This document shows, one piece after another, positions 49,510-60,700 of a DNA stretch of 64,000 bases. Numbering within the stretch: position 1 is the first letter of the stretch; every line of letters starts with the position of its first letter. Made by a program: the position numbers and the translations under genes. The DNA is from Epiperipatus broadwayi (taxonomy: Eukaryota > Onychophora > Udeonychophora > Euonychophora > Peripatidae). Location: the NCBI GenBank assembly GCA_028023455.1, contig JAQFVV010012396.1, positions 4,876,085 through 4,940,084 of the forward strand, in the 5' to 3' direction. The notes beneath the pieces were generated by a model. It made no database searches and was not told where the DNA came from. It saw nothing but the letters and a program-made list of their open reading frames with translations.

Positions 49510-50880
49510 ATTGTGGATGAATAATTATTTTTATATTGGATATTTGACCATTGTATATACATGTGTGTGAATTTAAAAACTGTATTAAGAGAAAAATTGT
49601 ATTGACAATAAAAATACTGTAGTGCTTAGCATGGTTTTGATAGATTATTGGCATAGACATAATAATACTTGTAAGGAATCAGATCCTGTTTAAAAACTAA
49701 AAAAATAGCATATAATTTAGATAATGCATTAATTAGTTAGAGCAAGCCACTGTTTGGAAAGGGAATGCAAGATTGTTTCCTATTGATGGCATCGTTATCC
49801 TTGAAAATGTGCCAAGCTTTCTTGACCTTTTACTTGAAGTCATTGCATTCTAACAACATTGAAACATGTAGGCTCAAATCGATGGCCGGAATTAGTGAAA
49901 TGTTAAAAAAAAAATTAGTGTCTGAATATATTTTTTTCTTGGTTATGCATGTATTTATGCTGAGACAATTGGGTAGACAGGTTGGCCTAAGATTCACCAT
50001 AGTAAACAGATGAGCAGGAAGAATTCTGGCATTTGATTTTATATACAATTTGAGATTGAAAATCTGGTAGTAATCTATCATTTGAATTCTTGATTAATCG
50101 GTACAAAGGGAGAAAAGAGCAGAATCCAACTGGATGGGTTATAAGCATTATTACATTTATGACAATTATCTGGTAACAGCATGCTAGGCACTACAGTATT
50201 ATTATTGTTAATAAAGTTTTGCTATTAATACAGTTTTTGTATTTGTATATATATTACATTCGGTAGATAAAGCGTTCATAAATTTTAATCGTTATAATTA
50301 TATAATAGTTTGTTTATATATACATGAATTCAATCAATAAAATAAGCTTTGAAAAAAAAAGTATGATTAAATGTATTATGAATCATTCTTTAAATGCTAA
50401 ATTAATTTATTAAAATAGATAGATATGTATGTACAAAATATATAAATTATATTCAGTTTACAACTATAGGTATAAACTTTTTGCAAAATATAAATATATT
50501 CTTTAATACTATATTTTTTTTATGTAATTCCAATTTGTTTTTCTTTCTATAATAAAACAAATAGATAAATAAAAAGAAATTACTCTCTTCATTATGAAAT
50601 CTTCTAATATATTTAACATAAGATCAATATTTTTTTTTACTATTCAAATATAAATTGGAAAATTTTTACTCCATGGTTTATTTAAAAATTGAACGAAGTA
50701 AAGAGGGTCAGTTATTAATGACACTCATACAAATTCGCAAATATGCGTATGAAAGATATTTAACTTCAGAACCTAAACACGTAAATGTATATCATTATAG
50801 CGGATCTGAACATAGACTTTCAAGCTTCCATTAGCTATCCACTCTATCTCATACAATCGATATACATGACTACACACATG
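49510..50880. other. AT-rich DNA, no gene seen
   Basis: The open frame at 49765-50013 (82 residues) is GC-richer than its surroundings but matches nothing I recognise. Confidence 0.5.
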
Positions 50881-50916
50881 TGAAAAAGATAAATGATTTC
50901 CAGTATACATATTTCA

Positions 50917-51222
50917 TGCTGAACCAGCACTCATCAGTTGGTCCAGATTATCAGCTCCCACGCATATATGCAATCAGTGCTCAGTTTATATTAAGATAGC
51001 AATTCCTCAAACTTTAATAAACAGACTCGTGTTCAAATCCCTATAATTACATTGAAATTATTTTGTGCTGAACCAGCACTCATCAGTTGGTCCAGATCAT
51101 CATCTCCCACACATATATACAATCAATGCTCAGTTTATATTAAGATAGCAATTCTTCAAACTTTAATGGACAGGCTTGACAATCTGTGTTCAAATCCCTT
51201 ATAATTACATCGAAACTCCAAG
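50917..51222 (-). repeat. Tandem dimer of about 147 bp with hammerhead-like core
   Basis: Two copies of a unit beginning TGCTGAACCAGCACTCATCA (50918 and 51066). On the minus strand each has CTGATGA followed by a five-pair stem II, GTGCT/AGCAC (AGCAT in one copy), with loop GGTTC. One copy continues GAAA, the other AAAA. Stem I and stem III are weak. On the plus strand each unit also has GTTCAAATCCC, a B-box-like sequence. Short ribozyme-bearing tandem repeats are known in animals; here the match is partial. Confidence 0.5.
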
Positions 51223-51229
51223 TATATAA

Positions 51230-52620
51230 ATTATACTTGTATTCAAATATTGTAAATGTATATCACAACTAATTGTATTGTACGTAAAGTTATATATTAA
51301 TAGGATTTCATAAACTAGTATAAATAAATTCTTATATAAGTTAATCTTTTCATTTCAGGAAATATTTGTCAAATTTATCGTGATATATAATATTTTATAA
51401 TAGTTATTAAATATTTAAATATTTTGTAATTGTGATTAAATTTTTAAGTAACTTCTGAAAATAATCTGTAGAAATGGAAAAATTTAAACATGTTTCTTCT
51501 ATTCCTATGCTTTATTCATCAGTACTTTAAACGTGTTAAAAGGCTGACAATTGGTTTTAATGGTTTTTAAGGTGACTGTCTACTGGCAAAATTTAACTTA
51601 AAATTTATCAGATCGACTGACAAATAACTAACAGTTTAAACTTGTTAAAGGTCAGGTATTCAGTTGAAACAAGATTAGTGATAACGTCAATTGCTTTCAT
51701 TTATTTATTTATTTTTCAGATAGTGAATAAAAAGTTTATATGTACAGTTGTAGCAGTGGTATTAATTTAAATAAATCATAGAAATTTGTTTAAAATTAAT
51801 TATTAAACTATATTCTGCGTGCACAGATAATCTTTTTGATATCATGTTTTATTAAACTTATTTAAACTCCTAATTTAAACTGAACTTCTAAAAACTAAAT
51901 GCATGTATATTTTCTGTCTATATCAGTGTTGTAGCCATCGTGAAGTGATCTAAAGCAATATATATGGGCTTCAAGATCTTAGTGGCTCTTTCATTTTATG
52001 TATATATTTTCAAAAATTACCACAGTATATCTTATAAGTATTAAAAAGGGTCTTATATGAAATTTTATGCAGGGACCCAAAAATTTAAGCTGGTATCTGT
52101 ATGCAGATTAAGAATAAGTATGCAATAGACTATAACATGCACAAGTGATAAATTTGATTTACTGACAATGGTAATTTTTATTTTTTTTATTTATTATTGC
52201 AACTCAAATGTAGATTTACTATGTAAACAATGAAATGTCTTACATCATAGAATTGTACTTTAAAGTGAATCTTCAACATTAAATGCTAAATATATTTTTG
52301 TTGCAGATTATAATAGAAAGCATTGCTCTACAAAGTTTGGTGGCTAAATAACAAACTCTATAAATAAAGGTTGCAGGGTATTTGAGTGTTTGAATGATAT
52401 AGGATCTTCTGAGTAATTAAACCATAGGATTATTTATTTATATTGAAAGACTTTCATAAAATGTTGGTCAAGTATTATTTAACTATTTAGTTAAACAAAA
52501 ACATTACAAAATTTATTGATTTGCTCTCCATCTGATTACTTATATAAAATTTTATTACTTTTAAAATGGTATATTAGTCAATGCAGAATTTTTAAATGAT
52601 TCTAGATAAATATGACTTAT
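51230..52620. other. AT-rich DNA, no gene seen
   Basis: No recognisable feature. Confidence 0.5.
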
Positions 52621-52633
52621 TTTATATTATACA

Positions 52634-52668
<35 letters not shown>

Positions 52669-52725
52669 AAATAAGTCATATATATATAAATCATATAAAC
52701 TATATATATATATATATAGTTTAAT
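52608..52725. repeat. (TA)n palindrome
   Basis: ATGACTTATTTTATAT at the left and ATATAAAATAAGTCAT at the right flank a TA tract, followed by a second TA palindrome ACTATATA...TATATAGT. Confidence 0.75.
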
Positions 52726-52879
52726 GAATTTGATCATTGGCATTGCTATAAGCAGAAATACAGATTGTGCATTGCACAAAAGCAAATTAAATTGTAAATA
52801 ATTATAATAATTAATAAAATATAAATATACATAAATTTATGTAAACATTAAAAGCATACAGCTAAACTAGTCAATAAGT

Positions 52880-53560
52880 AATCAAAATTACTCCAAATTT
52901 AGAACTCAACCAGACTAGCAAGAAAATAACATCTAAAACTACCAATGGTATCACTGCTACGAGCAGACTTCTCAAATGTAAAGAACTACAAAATAACAAC
53001 ATATTTATACTGAATATTACCCATAATTCCAATTACCTCCCATACACCCTTAATATTAAAAGAATTTTTAAATAAGTTAATTGCTTCAGATTCTTTAACT
53101 TATTTAAAGTTCTTTTAATATTAAGGGTGTATGGGAGGTTAATGGAATTGTGGGTAATGTTTAATATAAATATGAAAATAATAATAATTTTTTTATAACA
53201 GCTACATTAATATCAATAATAATTTTACACATAAAAAGCCTTTTTCAGCACATGGTTTGGTGACCTTTTCAAATAGATTCTTAACATTTGAAAAGGGCAC
53301 CAAACTAGGTGCTGAAAAAGGCTTTTTATGTGAAAAATTATGATTGCAATTTATATAACTGTTATCAAGAATTTATTATTATTTTCTGATTATTTTATAG
53401 AAAAACAGCATAGAGATTTTTATTATTTTCCAATTTTGAGTATAAATATGTTATTTTGTAGTTCTTTACACTTGAGAAGTCAAGCCATTGATAGTATTTT
53501 AGAGTTTATTTTCTTGGCTAGTGTGGTTGAGTTCTGAATTTGGGATAATTTTGATTATAA
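52880..53560. mobile_element. Long inverted-repeat element split by a family II foldback
   Basis: Left arm 52880-53076 (AGAACTCAACCA, GAAAATAA, GTAAAGAACTACAAAATAAC, CCCTTAATATTAAAAGAA) is inverted at 53098-53174 and 53441-53545. The right arm is broken by a 266-base insert flanked by TATAAATATG. The inner arm of about 45 bp around 53030-53140 is nearly perfect. Confidence 0.8.
53175..53440. mobile_element. Foldback element, family II, nested copy
   Basis: Flanked by TATAAATATG at 53165-53174 and 53441-53450 (10 bp, perfect). Contains inverted AAAAAGCCTTTTTCAGCAC / GTGCTGAAAAAGGCTTTTT with GGTG.CC.TTTTCAAAT next to it, as at 37.2 kb, plus further inverted AATAATAATAA arms. Removing it restores the arm of the host inverted repeat. 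Confidence 0.8.
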
Positions 53561-55085
53561 ATCTATGTATATAAAACATAAAAGTATGAAATAATTGAAA
53601 TAGTTATTTATGTAATTAAGCAATAAAGGAAGTGCTTAAGATGGTGTGCATATGTTATACAAGAATGTAAGAAAAATGTTATAAAACAATAATCAAAATA
53701 ATAATTCATTAAATTGTATTAATTTAACATTTATTTTTTGTCATTTTAGATAATATTTATTAGTTATTGGTATCAGATATTTGCAGAAAAAAAGAATTGT
53801 GACTTTTTAACAGTAATAATAATTAATTTTTTGAAAATAGAAATCTATTAATTTAATAATTATTTTCTATTTATATAGATAGTTTGTTGTTTAATATATA
53901 TCTAAAGAAATTATAAAAGCTTAATAAATAGTATTTAGTTCAAATAGACTTATTTACAGTTAAAACTGTAGTTTTAAAATAATCAACTTTATAATATATC
54001 AAGTTACAGCCCTTTCTTTTAATAATAATGGCAGGCATAATGGCATAAGGTGATTCTAAATTTCGTCTTTTTTATTATTCACAACTAATTCATGCACACA
54101 ATAATGCTATATTTATAAGTACCTCACTGATGTTCTTATATTCATTGAATGAAAGTATGGAGCTATAATTATTTTGTGTCCTTTTTTGAAATTTCTAGTT
54201 AGTGGAGTAATATTATAAAGTAATTTGTTTGTCAAACATTGTTGTTTTTTTATTATTTAACTATATAAACTATTAATTATAAGAACTGAAATCCAATCAA
54301 TTCAGAATAATAGCAAAATAATAACTACAGTTTTTAATCGAACAAAAATTTTACATTTTGAAAAATAATTAGTTATTTTGATGAAATGAAAAAATTAATA
54401 ATAACTTATATAAATTTTAACAGATGAATCTATCATAAATTACACCATTTAAATTACAAAAGATGTAGATATTGAACTAATGTTTCTAAATGTAATGGCA
54501 AGACAAAGAAGAAAAGATGTTTTGATTGTGAATCAATAGATCAAAATTTATTTTTTAAAATAACTTTTTTAATAATAATTAATATCATTATATAAAGTCA
54601 TTTAAACTTTTAGAAGAATGTAATAATACATTTAAAATTATATTTAAATTAAGCTCCATCATCAGATTAAAATAAAAATGAAATCCTAAATTGTAAAAAT
54701 TTTCAATTATAAGTAGCAAATTATTCAAATAAGAGTAGGGGTATAAATATAAATGGTGTACTTTTATTCAAATAAAAATTTTGCAATGTTTTTTAAATAA
54801 AAATTTGGCATCCAAGAATGTTTTGAATTATATTTAAAATAATCATTTAATTAGTTCTTGTTTTAATATTGCTATTTGAAATTCAATATTCAGACCTAAT
54901 TTTTTAGTGTGCTTGTTTTTAAATATACAATTTTTATTAGTTTATTTATAAATTTTGTAATTAAAATTAAATATGAAAAGTAGAATTTCAAAGTATTTTC
55001 AAATAAAATGAAAAATTTGAATATTTGTTTGTTTTATGTTTTGGATATATTTCCATATACTTAAATATTTTTAAACTTTAAAAAA
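53561..55085. other. AT-rich DNA; possible piggyBac tail trace
   Basis: At about 54460-54545 a broken plus-strand reading (KRCRY, stop, TNVSKCNGKTKKKRCFDC) resembles the Cys-rich C-terminus of piggyBac transposases. The rest has no recognisable feature. Too short to call as an element. Confidence 0.25.
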
Positions 55086-55092
55086 TTCCAAA

Positions 55093-55168
55093 ATAATAAT
55101 AACAACAACAACAACAATAATAATAATAATGATGATGATGATGATGATAATGATGATGATGATGATGT
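55093..55168. repeat. Compound microsatellite (AAC/AAT)n(GAT)n
   Basis: AAC and AAT triplets followed by about 13 GAT units. The GAT part could be the relic tail of a lost RTE insertion, but no RTE coding sequence precedes it. Confidence 0.8.
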
Positions 55169-55823
55169 GTAAAATTGCATTTATAAATAAATAACTAAAT
55201 AAATAAAAACAAAACTGAAGCTAATAAATAATTTTATCTCTCCATAAAAATGAACTAAAATTTAAAAATATTCTACAATGAATTTATGAATAACAAATCA
55301 AATGGCAATACTAACAAAGATAATTGTTATTAAATGTTTATCTTCAGATAACATTTAAATATTATTTTTCATAAAAGACATTTATTAAAATTAAAGAGTT
55401 AAAGATATATTTGTCATTATAAATAGCATTTTCTATTACTAAACTTTTTTTTTTCACAATTGAAGAAAATAAAAAAAATATTTAAGATCCTTAATGTTTC
55501 ATAAGAGATTATCTAATTTATAAGCAATTAATATAAAAAATGAAATAAAATAAATAGATTTAAGTGATATAATAAAAATGATTTCTAGTTTAAAGATCAG
55601 ATATATTACAAAATTGTAATAAAAATATTAGGAATATTTTTATAATTTCAATATAAAAATATTTTTTGTAATTATTTATTATTTTATATAGTAAAAGTTT
55701 GGCATAAGTACATATATAATATCAATATATTTGACTACTTTTATTGCATTGCCAAATGTATACCATATAATACTAAATCATCCGTGCACTTTATTACTGT
55801 TACACAATGCTTTATTTACCACC

Positions 55824-55880
55824 CTCTTTCACAGTTTACAGTTCCAATTGCCCCAGCAATCTTCTTCAGAACTTTTATAC
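55824..55880 (-). ncRNA. Hammerhead-like motif (family III, left arm)
   Basis: Minus strand: CTGAAGA intact, A, stem II GATTGC/GCAATT with loop TGGG, then GGAAC (A13 to G), TGTA. Stem I: AGTT before the core pairs with AACT after it. Confidence 0.5.
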
Positions 55881-55930
55881 TTCCTAACTTCAAAATTTTT
55901 AAAATTTGAATTTAGCAGTTGAAGTTAGGA

Positions 55931-55986
55931 GATATAAAAGTTATGAAGAAAATTGCTGGTGCAATCAAAACTGTAGACTATAAAAG
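55931..55986 (+). ncRNA. Hammerhead-like motif (family III, right arm)
   Basis: Plus strand: ATGAAGA (C3 to A), A, stem II AATTGC/GCAATC with loop TGGT, AAAAC (G12 to A), TGTA, GACT. The two arms are broken at different core positions, so their ancestor was most likely intact. Confidence 0.5.
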
Positions 55987-56069
55987 AGGATGGTAAATAA
56001 AGCATTGTGTAAGAGTAGTAAAGTGCATTGATGATTTAGTATTATTTGGTATCAATATATTTGCTTTTT

Positions 56070-56800
56070 CCTTTTTTATTCTTTAAATTAGTAGTTAGAT
56101 CATTGAAGGGGTGCCCAAAAAACTATTATACAAAGACACTTTATACATCAAAACCAGCTCTAGTGATTGTGGATATGAAATTTATATCAAAATGTTTAAG
56201 CTAATGGTATATTGAAGAAATAGTAAATAAAATAATTAAACAAAAATATCGGTTATATGTATCTACTATCAAATGGTTTAAGTAAATGAAAGTAAATTGA
56301 AATAGTATTGTTATGAGTTGGCCTAATTACAGTGTCACTGCTCATATACATAAATTGTATAAAGTAAAAATTCCAATTAATTTTGTTTGTTTCCTGAAGA
56401 AAAATAATGTACAAGTTCATATGACAATATATAACTAATTTAACACATTTATTTGGGAAATCAATATAGTAGTTTTATTACATCAGGTAAGATGTTTACG
56501 GTTGAATTTTTATAAAATTGAACATGTGAGTATGGAATTCAACTGAGTCAAATTAATTCAAAGATTAGCTTTACACATTTTTTTGTTATGAATATTATAA
56601 TAAATCTAAAATACATTAATAAAAGTATTCATTATGCAGTAAATTTTCATTCAGTGAAACTTGTTTATTTATTTTTTTTTTTTTTTTGTATCCAGTGAAT
56701 CCGGTTGGACAAAAAAAAAAATAAAGAGTTCAGATTTTAAAAATACTTAAAGATAACTTCTTTCTTTTTTACTTTTTATTAGCATTAAATAATCAAAATT
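56070..56800. other. AT-rich DNA, no gene seen
   Basis: No recognisable feature. Confidence 0.5.
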
Positions 56801-56806
56801 CTGTCA

Positions 56807-56910
56807 GGCTTTGGTGGTCGAGAAGTCAGCGACAGCTTCTTTACTAAGCAGTTGTCCCGGGTTAGTGAGTTCACTTCCCAACTGATGCTATGATACATGA
56901 GAAAAAAAAA
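56807..56910 (+). mobile_element. tRNA-Gly-derived SINE, copy 4
   Basis: GGCTTTGGTGGTCGAGAAG start, degenerate anticodon region, GTGAGTTCACTTCCC near the B box, then CTGATGCTATGATACATGAG and an A run. Flanked by AAATAATCAAAATT and AAATAGTCAAAATT (one mismatch), a target duplication of about 14 bp. Confidence 0.75.
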
Positions 56911-57317
56911 TAGTCAAAATTATTATCAACTGAAACAATACTTTTAAATTTATTAACTAAAACTTTTTAAACTGGAAAACTATTTGCTTTTCTTGCAAAA
57001 AGACTCATTTGTAATTTAAAAGTTTTTAAAATATATCATATACATTTCTATAAGATTTAAACTCTATCAATAAATGCATCAGAATGATATAAAGCATCAT
57101 TAAAGTTTACAAATATGCATATATGTGTAGAGATAATAATATGGACCACTGATTATTGCTGGATTAGCATAAAAACGTATATTGGTGATTATTTATCTTT
57201 TCGACATATATGTGTTCAAGTTTATGAGTGATATGAGATAGAGTGGTGAGCGATGGGTCATGTAAAAGTCTGTGCTCATATACCCTATATATTACATATA
57301 TTGATATATGTATATAA

Positions 57318-58107
57318 TGAAGCAATGGATCTGAAGTCCGATCCATGCTTCACAGCCTCCTATAAACTTAATTAGTATTGCAGGCCTGAATTAAATTTAT
57401 AGTCCAACATCAGCAGGGTTTTGCATTAAAGCTAAAATTAATGATGTTTATATAATTTGTATTTGCAGTAAATATTTCTTTTTTTAAATAAATTCCATTC
57501 TAAGATTAAATTGCTGTTTAAAAATTACTTGTAAAACCTATTAGTCAAACATATATATACGTCAAGCGTATTTATATATGAGTTAATGCAAAATTCTGCT
57601 GAAATAAAATGCTTATTTTATTAAAAGAAATAAGAACGTATTTTTCTTTTTAAATCTTGTTAAAATATTTAGTATGATTTGATTTTGAGATAAGCCCACC
57701 AACATTTTCTAAAAGAATGTATATTTTTAATTAATTAGCCCATTCAAGGCAAATTAAAGATGGTCTTCTTATTCTTTTTTAATTAATAAAATTCAAAGTT
57801 TAAAGAAAGAAATTTAGAATAAAAAAGTAAAAGTTATTTTTAGAAAATGTTACCTTGAAACAAAGGAGCATGGGGGGGGGGGGGCTTATCAAGATCTAAG
57901 ATCATAAATAAAACAATAGAAGGTAGCTTACAAAAAAATGTATAAATAGGAGAGTGAACAAAAGACTACATTATTCAGAGTTTTCTTGCTGGCATTCAGA
58001 TTTTCCTTTTGGAGATGGCTTGTCAGATTTTGCTTTTGCTTCCTGAGATTTCTCTGTAGAGAATTCATGCAGATTTTTCCTGTGCTTTGAACCTCCCAAA
58101 TTTTGCT
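57318..58107 (+). repeat. Left LTR, part matched in the window
   Basis: Matches 63210-64000 almost base for base, including CAGCCTCCTATAAACTTAAT, a run of 13 G at 57872-57884 and TGGCATTCAGATTTTCC. The true LTR continues beyond the matched part, because the right copy is cut by the window end. Confidence 0.8.
57872..57884 (+). repeat. G13 homopolymer in the left LTR
   Basis: Thirteen consecutive G in very AT-rich DNA; the right repeat has twelve at 63759-63770. Could stack as an intermolecular quadruplex. Confidence 0.85.
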
Positions 58108-59439
58108 TCTCGTTTCCACTTTGCTCAAAAAAAAGTTATTCAACTGTCATCTTCGAAATCATGGAGAAGTTTGAACATGCTACAAGCTAAAAGTCACATG
58201 AATTTGATGGATTCTACTATGCTTGGTGGCTAGGCAAATAGCTTTGCCTGCCACCGAGGTTCCTTAATACCATCAAAATGCCATAGTATCCACCCAATAT
58301 AATCTGAACTCTGTGCCATGTCTGTAAAACTTTTCATAAAAGTATACGTATTTCCATTTTCCTTGTCCAGACAAATACCTATCGATGGTCAGATCAAGCC
58401 ACAATGCCACCTAACAGAAGCAAGGAACCAGGATGGTAATTATATCTCTCCTCATTGAACTATTTACTTTCTACCCTTTTTGATAATACCTTTTAAATTG
58501 CATTATTGTATTATATTTTGAATTGTTTTATTTAATGATATTTGTAATGTAACCATTTTTTATTAGACTAGTCTTAGATATATATTGCGTGATCATCTAT
58601 ATATATATTTAACCCTTTTTCCTTCGCTATTCTTCATTACTAACATGTATAAATATTTTGTATTCCATTGCGGTTAAGTTTAAAAGTTAATTTTTCATTT
58701 AAAATCTCTTTCCAATTTCATTTATGTTTCTAAATTCAATACGAGTAAGTTTCCTTTGTTTGCCAACTTGATTTCCTTGATAACGCCTCTTTTGTCTGCC
58801 ATTAGCTCATTACGTATATCTTATTTAGCTATATACAACTTAAATAATTTTAAATTGCCTTTTTAGTGCAAAGCAATTCGAAAATGTTTTGCGAAAGATT
58901 TTTTTTATTGTACTTTATCGAGGAGATTCGAGTTGACAATTTTATTAAAATTGGGAAGAAAAGACTTAGACTGCAAAAATATTATATCGTTTAATCTGTT
59001 ATTAGTGTCTAATTAGTTTTTCATTAATTCAGGAGAATAGTGGAAGTCATTAAATCATTATTAATATTTAAAGTCATTAATTAAATATATTATTTAACTA
59101 AAATAGCTTGAGTTTTCTAATTTTATTGTAATGCTTATTTTACTTTCAATGATCCAGGCATGCAAAACACATTTCTTATTACTTTTGCACATTTAACTAT
59201 TTAGCTCTGTAGGCATCCCCGTCCATGTCTCCCTCTGATGCTAAGCTTTGTGGCCAGATGAGAAAATAATTTATGCGTGTCTCATATAATGTTGTTGGTT
59301 CATAGTTAGCCTCGAGAATAGGCGAACAGGGCAGAGGTCATAGTATTTTTGATTTAATATCTTGTGTATGGGTGACCTTGAGGTACTTTTGCCTAGTATT
59401 CAAACTGGGTTAAACCAACATACATCATCTAACTGTTAC

Positions 59440-59960
59440 AGTAAATTTTTTTTTCCACATTCTGACGACCAATGTGGGCTGAATTTCATTTTTTTTTGAA
59501 AGAACAAGAATAGGGTATTTTAAAATATAGGTAGATGTATAAGATTTTTTTTCCTCCACATTTTGGTGACCAACTGGGCCGAATTTCATTTTTTTAGGAG
59601 AGTTGAAATAATAGATATATGTAAAAGTTTTCTCCAAGTTGTCGCCATGGACAAATGTCATTTTTTAAAAAAAAAAAAAATTTAGTACTCTGAGAAGTTA
59701 GTTTTAGTTTAATATATTTATATAAAAATATATGTATAATTTCTTTTTCCGAGTTTGTCTCCTAATGTGAGCCAAATGTCATTTTTGTTGAATTGATTAA
59801 AAAAAGTTTAATGTGTCATAAGGTAAAATTTTTCTTCCTGAGTTTAGTATATATGAAATAAATGTTTTATAGTTAGAAAAGTTAACACTCCATTAATTTT
59901 TTTTTTTTCCAGTGAATATATTATAGAAATTTTTTCCGAATGAGTAGTTTATCATGGCCT
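59440..59960 (+). repeat. Degenerate repeats resembling a primer-binding site
   Basis: About six blocks of T-run, then a motif like GGTGACCAACTGGGCCGAAT, then TTTCATTTTTTT, at roughly 80-120-base spacing (59455, 59560, 59630, 59750 and weaker later). TGGTGACC resembles the tRNA-Trp-type primer-binding start of CsRn1-like Gypsy elements. Confidence 0.5.
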
Positions 59961-60589
59961 GTCACCATATTGTTTTTGTCGTATAAAGTATATACCTTTA
60001 ATGCGGCGGAAGTGTCAAATAAATATCCACCTGCCTTCCCTTAAAATAGCTTTGGTACTTTATGTTATTTAGTATTGCTTAAATAAGAGAAGTTTGATAA
60101 AAATGTTTTTCAAATTATAGTGTATATTCGTAGTGTTATATTAATTTTAGTAAAAAAGTACAAATAGATAATAAAAGGTTTTTTTCTCCGTTTGTATAAA
60201 TTTTTGTAAAGATCTAATAGATAACATTTTTCCGTAATAGAAATTAAGATCAAAAAGTTTGATAAGTTCAAACTAACACTTGTCAACGTACAGTGTCAGC
60301 AAATATTTTTTTCACTTTCTCTGTGTTCGTTTCTTTAAATCAATAATTTTAATCATGCAAAAATTTTTTTCACTTTTAAATATTTTGCAGTTACGTTTCC
60401 TCGCAAACATATATAAATATAAGTTTTGTTAATAAAATTCAAATTTAATTTTCAACTTATGAAATAGTAAATGCGTATGTTCATTTTAATTAATATATAT
60501 ATTAAAGAATTTTTTGTATAACATATATGTCAGCCACCTTTAGTTAAGATTTTTTTATCAGTTTGGATTATGCTATTGAATCATTTATT

Positions 60590-60700
60590 GAGTAACCATT
60601 AGGTGAAGACCCTTTGAAGTAACCATTAGAGGAAGCCCTTTTTTTTTCATGGTGAAGACCCTTTTAGTAACCGTTTAGGTGAAGTCCCCTTACAGTTTTA
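60590..60700 (+). repeat. Short tandem repeat AGTAACCATTAGGTGAAGACC
   Basis: Three to four imperfect copies (60590, 60619, 60668 and a partial one near 60650) of a roughly 26-29-base unit in the LTR/leader region. Confidence 0.7.

Larger units (their letters stand above)
55734..56050. mobile_element. Hammerhead foldback element, family III
   Basis: Flanked by ATCAATATATTTG at 55721-55733 and 56051-56063 (13 bp perfect, 14 with the preceding T). Arms of about 150 bp (AATACTAAATCAT, GCACTTTA, ACACAATGCTTTATTTACCA, CCTAACTTCAA) are inverted around a short AT core near 55895-55915. The left end carries about 30 extra bases without an inverse partner. Both arms have a hammerhead-like core. Its sequence is unrelated to family I outside the core. 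Confidence 0.8.

Noticed and set aside
58141-58440. Minus-strand reading KWKYVYFYEKFYRHGTEF... as a host exon
   Set aside because: Short, no domain recognised, ends in stops without a clear splice donor; kept only as context for the antisense LTR frame.
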